From: Nemertoderma westbladi
Taxonomy: Eukaryota > Xenacoelomorpha > Nemertodermatida > Nemertodermatidae
Assembly (NCBI GenBank): GCA_032718475.1
Contig: JAUCBJ010008699.1
Coordinates: 1-64,000, forward strand
Direction: 5' to 3'
Length of the DNA stretch: 64,000 nt
The translations under genes and the position numbers were made by a program. The notes below the pieces were generated by a model, which was given only the letters and a program-made list of their open reading frames with translations, made no database searches and was not told the origin of the DNA. Positions 24,101-36,100 of this stretch are shown piece by piece (the stretch's first letter is position 1; each line of letters starts with the position of its first letter).

Positions 24101-27100
24101 GTCCCTTATTTGAGTAGGTTGTACATTGAATTTATGTCCCTTATTTGAGTAGGTTGTACATTGGATTTATGTCCATTATTTGAGTAGGTTGTACATTGGA
24201 TTTATGTCCCTTATTTGAGTAGGTTGTACATTGGATTTTTGTCCCTTATTTGTGTAGCTTGTACATTGGATTTATGATATGACCCTTATTTGAGTAGGTT
24301 GTACATTGCATTTTTGTCCCTTATTTGAGTAGCCTAGGTTGTACATTGGATTTATATCCTTTATTTGAGTAGGTTGTACATTGTATTTATGTCCCTTATT
24401 TGAGTAGGTTGTACATTGGATTTTTGTCACTTATTTGAGTAAGTTGTACATTGGATTTATGTCCCTTATTTGAGTAGGTTGTACATTCGATTTTTGTCCC
24501 TTATTTGAGTAGCCTAGGTTGTACATTGGATTTATATCCTTTATTTGAGTAGGTTGTACTGTACATTGTATTTATGTCCCTTATTTGACTAGCTTGTACA
24601 TTGTGATTGGATTTATGTCCCTTATTTGAGTAGGTTGTACATGTACATTGGATTTTTGTCCCTTATTTGAATAGGGTGTACATTGGATTTAGATCTCAAC
24701 AACCATATCTCTAATTTGATTGGCTGAAACATTTCAAGTATACCACCACTGGATAGAACATGTCGATTAAGTGCAGTTGGTAGTAGATGTGAAAATCGTC
24801 AAAAATGGATTTAGTTATTTTTTATTTTAGAGATAGCAACCTACTGGTGCAAAAGTTAATAAAATAACATTTTATTGAATTGGCCTCCAGAAGTTACCCA
24901 ATTTAGTTTTTACTTCTATATATTAATTAACTGTATTATTAAGTAGTGTTTTTGTTTTTTTAATATATTTTAATATTACTTTTTGTACTGTTAATTACTT
25001 AGTTACATCGACTATCAGCATCTTATTAGCTAATTTATATTATTAACTTGTTTTTATATTGTGCTTTACTGTTACCAGGTAACCGGTATCTACCGCGCCA
25101 GCCCGTTGCGCCCAAACCCCCGACAACGCAACGTAAAGGCGGTCTACCGGACGCACATCGACGTCATCCATTACCGACCACCCTCGGTCGGCACGGACGG
25201 CCCTCCTCGCTTCGCTCCCGAACGCGTCGCCTTCCTCCGCGAGCTGTCCGGTCGTCCGGACGTCTACGAACGTCTGGCTCGCGGCCTCGCCCCCTCCGTC
25301 TACGAACACGACGACATCAAGAAGGGGATCCTGCTGCAGCTGTTCGGTGGACGTCGGAAGGACTTCAGTGCGTCTGGAAGGAGCAACTTCCGCGCGGAGA
25401 TCAACGTGTTGCTGTGCGGAGATCCCGGGACCTCCAAGTCGCAGTTGCTGCAGTATGTGCACCGACTAGCGCCGCGGGGGCAATACACCTCGGGGAAGGG
25501 CAGCAGCGCGGTTGGACTCACAGCCTATGTTACCAAGGACCCGGAGAGTCGCCAACTGGTGCTGCAGACAGGCGCCTTAGTGCTCAGTGATAACGGGGTC
25601 TGCTGCATTGACGAGTTCGACAAGATGTCCGAGTCGACGCGCTCTGTGCTGCACGAGGTTATGGAGCAGCAGACATTGTCCATCGCCAAGGCGGGGATTA
25701 TTTGTCAGCTGAACGCGAGAACCTCGGTGCTCGCCGCCGCCAACCCCGTCGACTCCCAGTGGAACGCGAAGAAGACGGTGGTTGAGAACGTCCAGCTGCC
25801 GCACACGCTGCTATCCCGGTTCGATCTGATATTCCTGATGCTGGACCCCCAAGATGAGTTGTTCGACCGACGGCTCGCCAACCATTTGGTTTCGCTTTAC
25901 CATCAGGGAGGCGCTGCGGAGGAGCCGGAGGAGTTCCTTCCTGTCGAAGTCGTCAAGGATTACCTCGGGTGAGTAGCTCTGATGTTGAGTTAAGTTTGTG
26001 TTGTGTTTCGTAGAATTTCGAGAAGTGGTTCAGGTTGTGAGGCGGTTAGACAGTCACTCTTCCAACCGGACGGTCGTGAGTTCGATCCCGAGAAACTGAA
26101 CAGCCCATTTTTTAGCTGTTAATAATTCTAAATGACAAGAGCTTTTAGCCCAGTCAGCTGTAATGGGAACTATTACTATTGGGATTATTGAACCTTGGGA
26201 GTTAATGTGGCGCCCTTCAATGAAGTTTTAAGTTTTTTATTTACGCCAAGATTAAGAAGTATTCGATAGCAACGATAAAAATTTACAATAAAATATATAA
26301 CACAATAATTATTAAGTAATTTAAACAATAATTATGCGTGTTAAAACACGATTATTAAAATATCACAAGTTATAATCTTCCTCAGTAAATTTTGATAGGT
26401 TAGATAATTCATGGCCTCATGAGGCCAAACCTCGTTTCCATGAAAGTCCCATGGAATGTCTAAAAACAAATTGCACAATAATAAATACCAGTAACATATT
26501 TAAAAAAATAATGATTTTACTAAAACATCTGAAACGACTATTTAAAAATATGTATTAAGATGGCAAAATTAGAACTGAACTAAAATATTAAGGAAACATT
26601 TACACCAATGTGCACCAATTAGTCCAATAACTTACAGGTAACATCCAAGAGATATTAGAGCTTCGGGAGTAGTAGGTGTTTGGGCGGCTTGGTGACACTT
26701 AGACCCCACTCATGACCCATCACTTAGGAATGTGACACCTAGGGTGTCATTGGCGCCAGACTGTCTGTGTCTGGGTGACACCTCCCAATTAGGCTAATTA
26801 GACCCTAATTGACGGGTGTTATCAATTAATTAGTACATTTAATCCCTAATAGATTTCTTATGACTCCAAATTAGGGTTTAATTGATTATCCTAATTAATC
26901 AGACCGATTAGCGCCCTAACACCCAATGGATCATGAGTGATGTCTAACCATCACCTAGAGGCCCAAACGGGTGTCATAAGTGACACCTCTGCTCTTTTAT
27001 TTATTGGTACTTATTTATTTGTATTTAATTTTAATTTATTTAATTGTATTGCTTTTACTTTATTTAATTGATTTTGTGACGGGATCAAGGGATCCCGACC

Positions 27101-30100
27101 GGTTAAATAGACTACGCGTCACCGTAGTAGTGAAATAAAATAGGAGTTTGTTGTTATCTCTCTGATACTTTGAGTGTTAATACTGAATATAGGTGAACTG
27201 AATAATAGCACAATGAAAGGTAGCGGATGCTATAGCTGTATAGGGTACCGGTATGTGGATATATTGGTGACGGTGAGGATTGTCACCGGTCTGCACTAAA
27301 AACCAATAATTGAATAACTGATTTACAGACCGGTAGCAGGATAATATATATATGTATAATTACTACACTGCTGTGGCCTCTTAACCTAGTGGATGCTTCC
27401 CTCGCCCCTATTGGCTGATAATCTACTTCACGCCTCTCCCCTCTCTGGGAGTGTTTCCCCCCTGCTGTTGGCCCCTGCTGGTTGTTTCATCTCCCGAGGT
27501 GATTTGACCTCTAACCTCCCTTTGTGTGGCTTTGGGGTTTGTGTTGTCCCCGGTTATTGGTTGTGATACGAGATTGGTTGTCGCCAATCTCGTATCTCCA
27601 ATATTGCTGAAAAGGGTGCCACTGCCTAACTTTGTGAGGGTAGTGCGGCGGAATTGAATCCGCATACACTCCCCCCCCATGCTATCTTCCCGGTGAGAAG
27701 ATAGCATCACCTGTAAGTGTGCTTCAATTCCGCTGGAACCCGATCTACTATCGGGTGTGGGGTGGAGTTCTTTTCTTGGAGTCGGCTTTCCAGGCCGCTC
27801 CCTCTGGGTATGATATTACTACCCCTTCTTGGTGCAACCGCAACCTATGTTGCACCAAGACATCTGACGTCTCTGTTTGAGACAATTGTGGACTCCTCAC
27901 ACAATTTTAAAAACTCCTCTCACTCTAAGTTCACTCTAACTCCACTTCAGCTCCACTCTAACTCCACTCTACTCTATCTTACTCGCCCCCCGCACCCGAA
28001 TCGCATTCCTCTCACTTTCCCTCATCCTGTCAACACCTCCTCTCCATTCTTCCCCCCGATTCCCATTCTCGCTTTCATCCCTTGCACACTTATTGGGCCC
28101 CACACATGTGCGCACATGTTAGTGGGAGCCGTCTAAGTCCCGTCCTGTCGCCCTAGTCAATTAGTCCCCAGTCCCAGTAGCTAATTGGAAAAAGGTTGTA
28201 CTTGACTATGGTACATACTCTATAATATATATACGAGTTATATATAACAATTAATTATTATAATTATATATTATATTATATGCTCGTCTACATGATGCGC
28301 CTTAACCCCCCCCCGCTCATAGGTGATATGACTCGTCACTCCAAGTCTCGCCCATTTCATTCTTTCCCCGACTTTCTCGTTTGGCGACTTCTTCCAGTCG
28401 CTTCTCCTCAAGTCTATCCGCTTCCAACTTCTCCCACCTCTGATATGGTGTATCCACCTCCCTGTCTACTAGATGCCGGTTGTTGTAGTACACCGACTCG
28501 TCCTTCAGCCCCGGGTGGTCTACCAGACCTTCGAAGGCCACCTTGAAGGCTCTTCTGTAGTTCGGGGGTGGTTCTGATATTCTTAATTTTTTTTTTTAAT
28601 TTTGATTTTTTGTTTTATCCTCATTTGCCCCTGTTCTGTGCTATCATTTTGTACCTACCTCTCTACTTACTTCTTACTTACTACTTACTGCTATGGTGTG
28701 TTGTACCCATATACCATATTCTCTAGTCTATTACTGCTAACTCTACTAACTCCACTAGCTCTACTAACTCCCTAACTCTACTAACTCTCTAACTCTACTA
28801 ACTCTCTAACTCCAATGGTACTATCTACCCTCCTACTACCCTCGTGGTATGTCTCTATATCACACTCCCTGATCTCTAAATCCAACGGTACTGCGTACCC
28901 TCTTACTCCCGTGGTATGTCTCTATACCACACTCCCTGATCTCTAACTTCTAACTCTCACGGTACTATGTACCCTCTTACTCCCATGGTATGTCTCTATA
29001 CCACACTCCCTGATCTCTAACTTCTAACTCTTACGGTACTATGTACCCTCTTACTCCCGTGGTATGTCTCTATACCACACTCCCTGATCTCTAACTTCTA
29101 ACTCTTACTCTTACTCTTACTAACTTCTATTAACTTTCTAACTATTACTAACTTCTGCTAACTTTCTAATAACTACAACTAACTTTCTAACTACAACTAA
29201 CTTCTGCTAACTTTCTAACTACTACTTAGTGCTACATACTATCTACTACTATCACTTTCTGACTTTCTCCTTTCTAACTTTCTTTCTATTATTTTATTTA
29301 TTTTATTATTTTTTATATTTTGTGTGGGAAGGGCGTTTCGCCCTCTATCCCACCCCCCTCAGTCCAACTCTTGGACGACTAAACTCTATGGTGCCCCTTC
29401 TAGCAGGCAGCACTTTCCTACAGCCCTCCTGTAGGTCTTCCTATCCTTTGCTCCTATCTTACCCCCTATCGGCACTTCCACCGATCGGACTCTTCCGTCC
29501 TCGTCGGGGTAAGTGTCTACTACTCTCGCTAGCCTCCACTGATTGTTGATGATTGTGTCATCGGTGACGATCACTAAATCACCTTTCTTTAACTCTCTAG
29601 TGGTATTTCTCCACTTGCTCCTCCTGTGTAATGTAGGTAGATATTCCTCGACCCACCTCCTCCAATACTCTGCGCTTATCGCCTTGGCGACTTTCCAACT
29701 CTGTCGTGAGTGTATGTCATCTGGGTCTACACACCGCATGTCGATGGTCGCTGGCCTTTCCATCAGAAAGTGGCTCGGTGTTAGCACGTCTAGTGATTCC
29801 GGGTCGTCATTCTCTGGATATAGCAGTCTGCTATTGATGATTCCCTCGCACTTAGCTAGCACCATTCTTAGAATGTCCTCTGTCACCATGTGGGTGTTCA
29901 TCAACTTCGTCATCAGACGCTTGGAACTACCCACAAGCCTCTCGACGCATCCTAAAGTATGTGGCGCATACGGCGTCCTCCTTTCCCACTTCACCTGTCG
30001 TCTCCTCATGGCTGCCCTGACTTCTTCTCCTTCTAGGATGTCCAAGGCCTCCTCCAACTCGTTCTCTGCCCCCACAAAGTTGGTTCCATTGTCGGAATAG

Positions 30101-33100
30101 ATCACTGCGATCGTCCCACCTTTGCGGTCCCTGAATCTCTCTAAGGCATTGATGAATGCCGATGCCGTGGCGTCCTGGGCGAGTTCTCTCCCTACCACCC
30201 TCGTGTTGTTACATACGAAGATGATGCCGTATCGTTTCTCCGTGTGTCGCATCACCTTGATCTTGATCGGCCCAAACATGTCTATGCCGCAGTGCATGAA
30301 TGGCGGGTCATGCTGTCTCACCCTACTGGCCGGTAATGGCGCCATCTCCTGTACGGCCCTCTCCTTTCTTGTCCATCGGCAGGTCTGGCACTGCCCCACT
30401 ACCGCCTTCACCTTCTTTCTCAGCTGCGCAATCCAGAAGGTCCTCCGTATCTCTGTGAGGGTTTGGTTGGTGCCTCCGTGTAATATCGACTTGTGGGAGT
30501 CCCAAATGATCTGGTGGACTATCGGCTATCTGTTGGGGATGATAATGGGTTTTGGTGGGATGATAAGGCTGTTGTTACTCAGCACTCTGGAATTCATCAC
30601 CAGAATCCCGTCATCATTGAGTTGTGGTGACAGCGTGATGAGCTCGCTGTCCCGACGAAGGTGTTGTGGTTTGCTGACCCGATCCACTTCGTCGCCATAG
30701 TTCTTTCTCTGTTCGTACCGTATCACGGGCTTAGCCGCTCCCTCCAGATCGATGTTTAGTTTCCTCTTGGCGTCCTTGCCAACTCCCTTGAGGAAATTCC
30801 CGTAGGCCCTCCAGTACGCCACCAACTTCTTGGTCTTGTACCAACTGGAGCTGTAGCTAAGTAGCCTATCTGTCGGGTTGTCGCATGGCTCTTCTAATTT
30901 CGGTTGCACCTCCCTGACTTCCCTAACCATCTGACTATATATCTCTTCTCCCTTTGAGTCTTCTTCCTCTCCCCCAGGTGCTACTTCCTCTGAAACCGGG
31001 TCCACCTTCTTCATTGGTGGCCAGGCCGATCTATCGTTCAGGAAGTGTGGCCCGTGTTGCCACAATACTTCCTTCTTTAAGAAAGTGTGGCGTGCCATGC
31101 CCCTCGATAACAAGTCTGCTGGGTTCTCGTCCGTTGGGCAGTAGTGCCACCTTTCCAAGTCTGTCGTCGCCCTTAATTCGTCCACCCTATTCGCGACGAA
31201 TATAGGGTATCTCGTCTTCTCGTTGTGCAGCCACCCGAGCACTACCATGGAGTCCATCCAGTAGTGTGTTTCCACTATGTTGGGGATAGTGTCCATCAAG
31301 TAGGCTGTGTCCCTTACTCTTAATCTTGCAGCTGTCAACTCGAGTTTCGGGACCGATGCTGAATCTGGCGGCGTCGACTTTGCTTTGCTGAATGCAAGTC
31401 TGGGCTTATGAGCCCCCTTTCGTTGTACTAGGTAGAGTGCCGCTCCGTATGCTTCCAGTGATGCATCGGAGAACATGTGTAGGTCCAGATCCGTCATGTC
31501 CCCATCCGGGAAATACACGCGTGGCATGCTGTACGTCCCCATCTGTTCTAAACTCCCTGTCCACTTACTCCATTGCTTGCTGATTTCTTCCAGGACCTCT
31601 GTATCCCACTCGTCCTTTAACTTATATACTTTCTTAAGTATCTGTTTCCCCGTGACTAACAGTGGGGTTGCTAGGCCTAAGGGATCGTATATCCTTGCTA
31701 TGTACGATACATAGCCCCTCTTTGTGTGGATGTCCGCGCCCTCCTGGCTCAGTTGATACTTGAACTCGTCTGTCTCCCGGTTCCACACGATCCCCAGTGC
31801 CTTCTGCTGAGACTCCGCTCTCTTGCTCGCCATGTCCTGTCCCTTGGCTGTTGTGGGGTTATCCATGGTCGACTCTGGTCGTCTGTCTTCTATGGCTTTC
31901 ATAAACTCCTCTGAGCTGGATTGGAACTTGGTCAGGTTAAACCCGGATCCCTTCAGGGTGTCGCGAACCTCGCGCCCCGTATCCAGTAATTCTTTAACCG
32001 TGTTTCCAGACTCCATTCCATCGTCTACGTAGAAGCCGCGTCGAATCATATCGACCGCTTTGGCGCTATACTTCCCTTCTTTCCCCTCTACTGTATCTCT
32101 TACAGCCACAGTCGTCGTGAATGAGGATGACTTGGCCCCCATATTCTGCACCACCATCTTGTACATTGGTATTGTTGGCAGTTCCTCATCGCCGTTGTAC
32201 CATAGGAAGCGCTGGCTGTCGCTATCATCCTCCGTCACACGGACTTGGTTGAACATGCCTTCAATATCACAGGTGAAGGCGTGTCTCCCATTTCTAAATC
32301 TCAGTAGGACCTCGATTCCCGAGTTATAGATATTGGGGCCCTCCAGCAGATAGTCGTTTAGGCACTTGCCGCTGGTTTTAGCCGATGCGTCAACTACCAT
32401 CCGCAATTTGCCTTTCTTTGGATCTAAAGCCACATGAAGTGGCAGGTAGTAGGTCCTGTCCGTGTTTGGTTCGTCGACCGGCAACTCCACGGCCCATCCT
32501 TTCTCGACGTACTTGTTTATCGTCTTATGGATGTACTCATCCTTTTCGGGGCTCCGTTTCAGCGTTTGCTTCAGTTTGCGAAGCCTCGTGAGTACCATCC
32601 TCTTGTTGTCAGGCAACGGTAGCTTCGGCTGTTTCCACACCATGCCTATGGTGTACCGTCCCTCCTCGCATCTCATCAACTCCTTCATACTTTGTACCAC
32701 TTGTTTATCCTCTACCGAGGTTCCGACCCCGGTCTCCTTTAGTCCCTCAAAGTCCTGTCTCAGCAGTCTCCTAAGCTGCTCCTCCGCTCCTTCATCTTCC
32801 ATCTCCCTCATAGTTCCCGCGAACATGCACCCTGATGTCTCCGACATCCTAAACGGAATCTTGGTTTTAATTGGGCCGTTTAGCGTCCACCCGAATGGTG
32901 TTAGAATTGCCATCGGGTCACGCTGTCTGTCTTCGCCGAAGACCGTTTGCATTCTCTCGTGGGCCGTGGGGCAATCCATTCCCACTATGATGGATACCTT
33001 CCTGACGTCCACCTCCGGTATCGAGAAATCGATGTTGTCCAGGAATTTGTATTGTTCGACCTCAATGTTGGTTGGTCGCCTGGCGTTGATGTTGATCGAT

Positions 33101-36100
33101 TCTATTACCTGGATGGGGTTGATGGTCGCCCCATAATCGCATCCCGGTGCTATCTCGCACCGTCCCGTCCTCATCTCCAGGACCTCATCTTTGCTGGAGA
33201 TGGTTGTTACCGCCATCCTACTTGGCCTCGTCTTTAGTCCTATCTCTTCGGCCACCCAATTCTCCACCAATGTGAAGGCTGCTCCACTGTTGATCAGCAT
33301 CAACGTGGTTACTGATCGACCTCCTTCCCCTATCACCCTCACTGGTACTACCCCGAGTAGTACCGTTCCTCTTTTCTTCGCCCCTATGGTGCTTGTCACC
33401 ATTGTTTGACCTTTGCCTTGACCGAATCTTACTGGTGTCTCCTTACACTCTTCAACCTTGTGTCCCCCTATCACATATCGGTGACAAATTCCATTCTTAT
33501 CCGCATAGGCTTTCCGATCTTGTTCGGGTAATGCCTGCCAATGCTTACAGTCCATGGTCTTATGGGTTCTGTCTATGCAACTGACATTTGTATTCTGGGT
33601 TGTAACGTTCCCTATATAACCTTACACGTATTGCGCGTAGGTTTACGTCTACCGGTCTAGTGTTTTGGATATTTGAGTTTGGCCTACTGGGTATGTTGGG
33701 ATTATATTTGTTCGTGTTGTTATTTGGACCCTGTTCGTGCCACAGTCTGGCCCCACTTCCAGCTATCTGTGGACTTGCAGTCCCCTGTGTCGCTGCGTAT
33801 GATAGGGATTGTCTTAATTTTGGCAACGCATTTGCCGCGTTATGCTCTGGTTTCGGCCTGTTGTATTCAGCCCTCGGCGCCTTCCCCAGACTATCCTCGC
33901 TGTAGACTGGGTCCGTGATTAACTCTGCTTTGTAGTTGAGGAAGTTCGACATTTCCTCTAAGCCCAGTTCCGCACCTTTCTTCTCCCGGGTGGAGAAGGC
34001 GATCTTTCTCCATTTATTGCGCAGCCAGATTGGCAGTGTCTGCGCTATTGTGGTGATATTATTAGATGCGTTGAGTTCGTATGGCGCGTCTAGCGTTTTC
34101 AGCACGATTAACGCCTTTTCGACCTTGGTCGCGAAGGTCTTTATGCTAACAGGGTTATCCTGTAGGCCACCTGATGTTATCCCCCTTAGGGTCTGCCAGA
34201 TGATCTTGGCTGGGTGTCCGTATTCCCTGTCTAGGGCCCGCCATGCAGTCGTGAAGCCACCCTCGATGCCCTGATACTGCCTCACGATGTCGTACGCTGG
34301 GCCTCCTGTATATACTTGTAGATATTTTAGGCACTCCGCCTGCGTCAGGTTCTTAGTTAATATCTCGTTGCTGTATATGCGCCGAAATTGCAGGTATTCT
34401 TCTGGCCTACTTCCGTCGAATTTAAATGGCTCTACGGGTGGTAGCTCGATTCTGGTCTTGAGCACATCGATTAGTGTAGCCATTCCCATTGCCTGTGCTT
34501 CCAATGGGTTCGAGGGATGCTGTATAGATTCTCCCGTCAGGTGCAGCCCGCCCGTCCGGCCTGTTGTCTTCCGTTGCGTCGGATATACCATTGGGGGTAA
34601 CGGCCCCCTCCATATTTGCGTGTCGCAAGATCTGTTCTCGTCCAGGGGGTTCGATGTTCTTATTTCTGTTTGAGTGTACTGTTGATATTGTAATGGGGGC
34701 ATGTCACCGTGTCCCCCCCCCCCCCCCCCCACCCCCACCGATGGTATGTTTGGTACTGGGGTTGATTTTAATATATTGGGGAAGCCCAATATATACCCCC
34801 TGCTGTTGGCCGCTGCTGGTTGTTTCCTCTCCCGAGGTGATTTGACCTCTAACCTCCCTTTGTGTGGCTTTGGGGTTTGTGTTGTCCCCGGTTATTGGTT
34901 GTGATATGAGATTGGTTGTCGACAATCTCGTATCTCCAATATTGCTGAAAAGGGTGCCACTGCCTAACTTTGTGAAGGTAGTGCGGCGGAATTGAATCCG
35001 CATACAGATTTCTATTTTTAGAATTACCAATAATTAGTTTTATATATTACTTTCTAAATAAGGTCATTGACTTTCACCTCGCTATATTTAGCCCTAGGGT
35101 ATAGCTCCCTTACTGGTAACCAGTGGCGGAGATCTGTATTTGGGAGTGGTGGGTAAATAACTAATTTTCCAACAACATTTAATAATAAATATTATAACAA
35201 CAACAACAACAATAGTTATAGATAAAACAAGAAAAGTTTTTATTTAATAAGACTATTTATATTAATAGAGAAGTTGGTCTCTAGGAATAATGTTTGGTTT
35301 TACCCTTTTAGTGTCCACTACTATTGGCGTTTGCAATAATTTTTGCTTTAATAGCTTGTTGAGATATCCATTTCTTGGGGGGTGAAATAGGTTGAGATGT
35401 GTTTGTTGCAGGTTATAGATAAAGGCTGCACTATTGTTATTTATTAGATATTGTTGGTGATTGGGAATCATAATCTGCTTTGGTTCGAAAGCAAATTGTA
35501 TAGCCATAGCCTAGAATCTGATTAGAGCTTTGCGCGCTCGAATGATGTTAGCTATAGTAAAGGGTTCGTTAAATTTTCTCTCGGTTATCTGCATGTCGCG
35601 TTTTGAACCGCATCCACTGTAACTTTGTACCGATATCTGTTCGGAAATGTTTTCTTGGCAGGCACTAAGTTCTTTGTAACAGTTACAATCACTATCCTCG
35701 ATGGTTGAATCGAACCATTTCAATTTGGCTACCTCGGTTGGTGTAAGTAGAATCGTGTCCCGAGACGAAACAATGGGCTTTCCATTGTCGACCTCGTAAC
35801 CACTGGTGATCGCTAAATTACGCTCATTCTGAATATTTGTAACACCCAATCGCCTGGTTTTAAGACAAAGTGACTAATGGGATTAATAAAAGGGCGAAAG
35901 ATGTTTACATAATGTTGAAATAAATTGGCGCAGGCAATGGAAAAGGTGATCCAAAAACCGTTTACAGTGTCTTCCAACTTTATTAATTCGAGTGGTTTCA
36001 CTGGGTTAACACTTCCGTAGGTGCCAACTCTATAATTGAACCCAAAGTAATAAGAGACTTTATTAGCATAAAAGCAGGTGAGCTTATTCAATTTCTTGCC

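Larger units (their letters stand above)
16925..24695 (+). repeat. 35-bp minisatellite filling MCM4 intron 2
   Basis: About 7.8 kb of head-to-tail 35-bp units, roughly 220 copies. The core word is TTGAGTAGGTTGTACATT, followed by GGATTTATGTCCCTTAT. Common variants have TTGATTTTTGTCC, an extra T (36-bp units), GTTTTGCATT, or ATATCCC. Units become more divergent toward both edges, especially after about 22000. There are no spacers and no ORF of note. Confidence 0.97.
27463..35006 (-). mobile_element. BEL/Pao LTR retrotransposon, complete but broken
   Basis: A 7544-bp element on the minus strand: 5' LTR 34801-35006, gag 33560-34702, pol 29386-33555, a long 3' untranslated region, a purine tract at 27669-27678, and 3' LTR 27463-27668. 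Domain order protease, RT, RNase H, integrase with a DUF1759-type gag is the BEL/Pao pattern. LTRs are nearly identical, so insertion is fairly young. Pol has a premature stop, and gag and pol are frameshifted in a zinc knuckle. No 5-bp target duplication is seen: the outer flanks are CCCCC and GATTT. Confidence 0.9.

Noticed and set aside
16925-24695. CRISPR-like regular repeats
   Set aside because: The 35-bp units are contiguous with no unique spacers, lie inside an animal gene intron, and vary like a minisatellite.
29543-34845. Numerous + strand open frames across the BEL element
   Set aside because: They are antisense shadows of the minus-strand gag and pol, which carry all the recognisable motifs.
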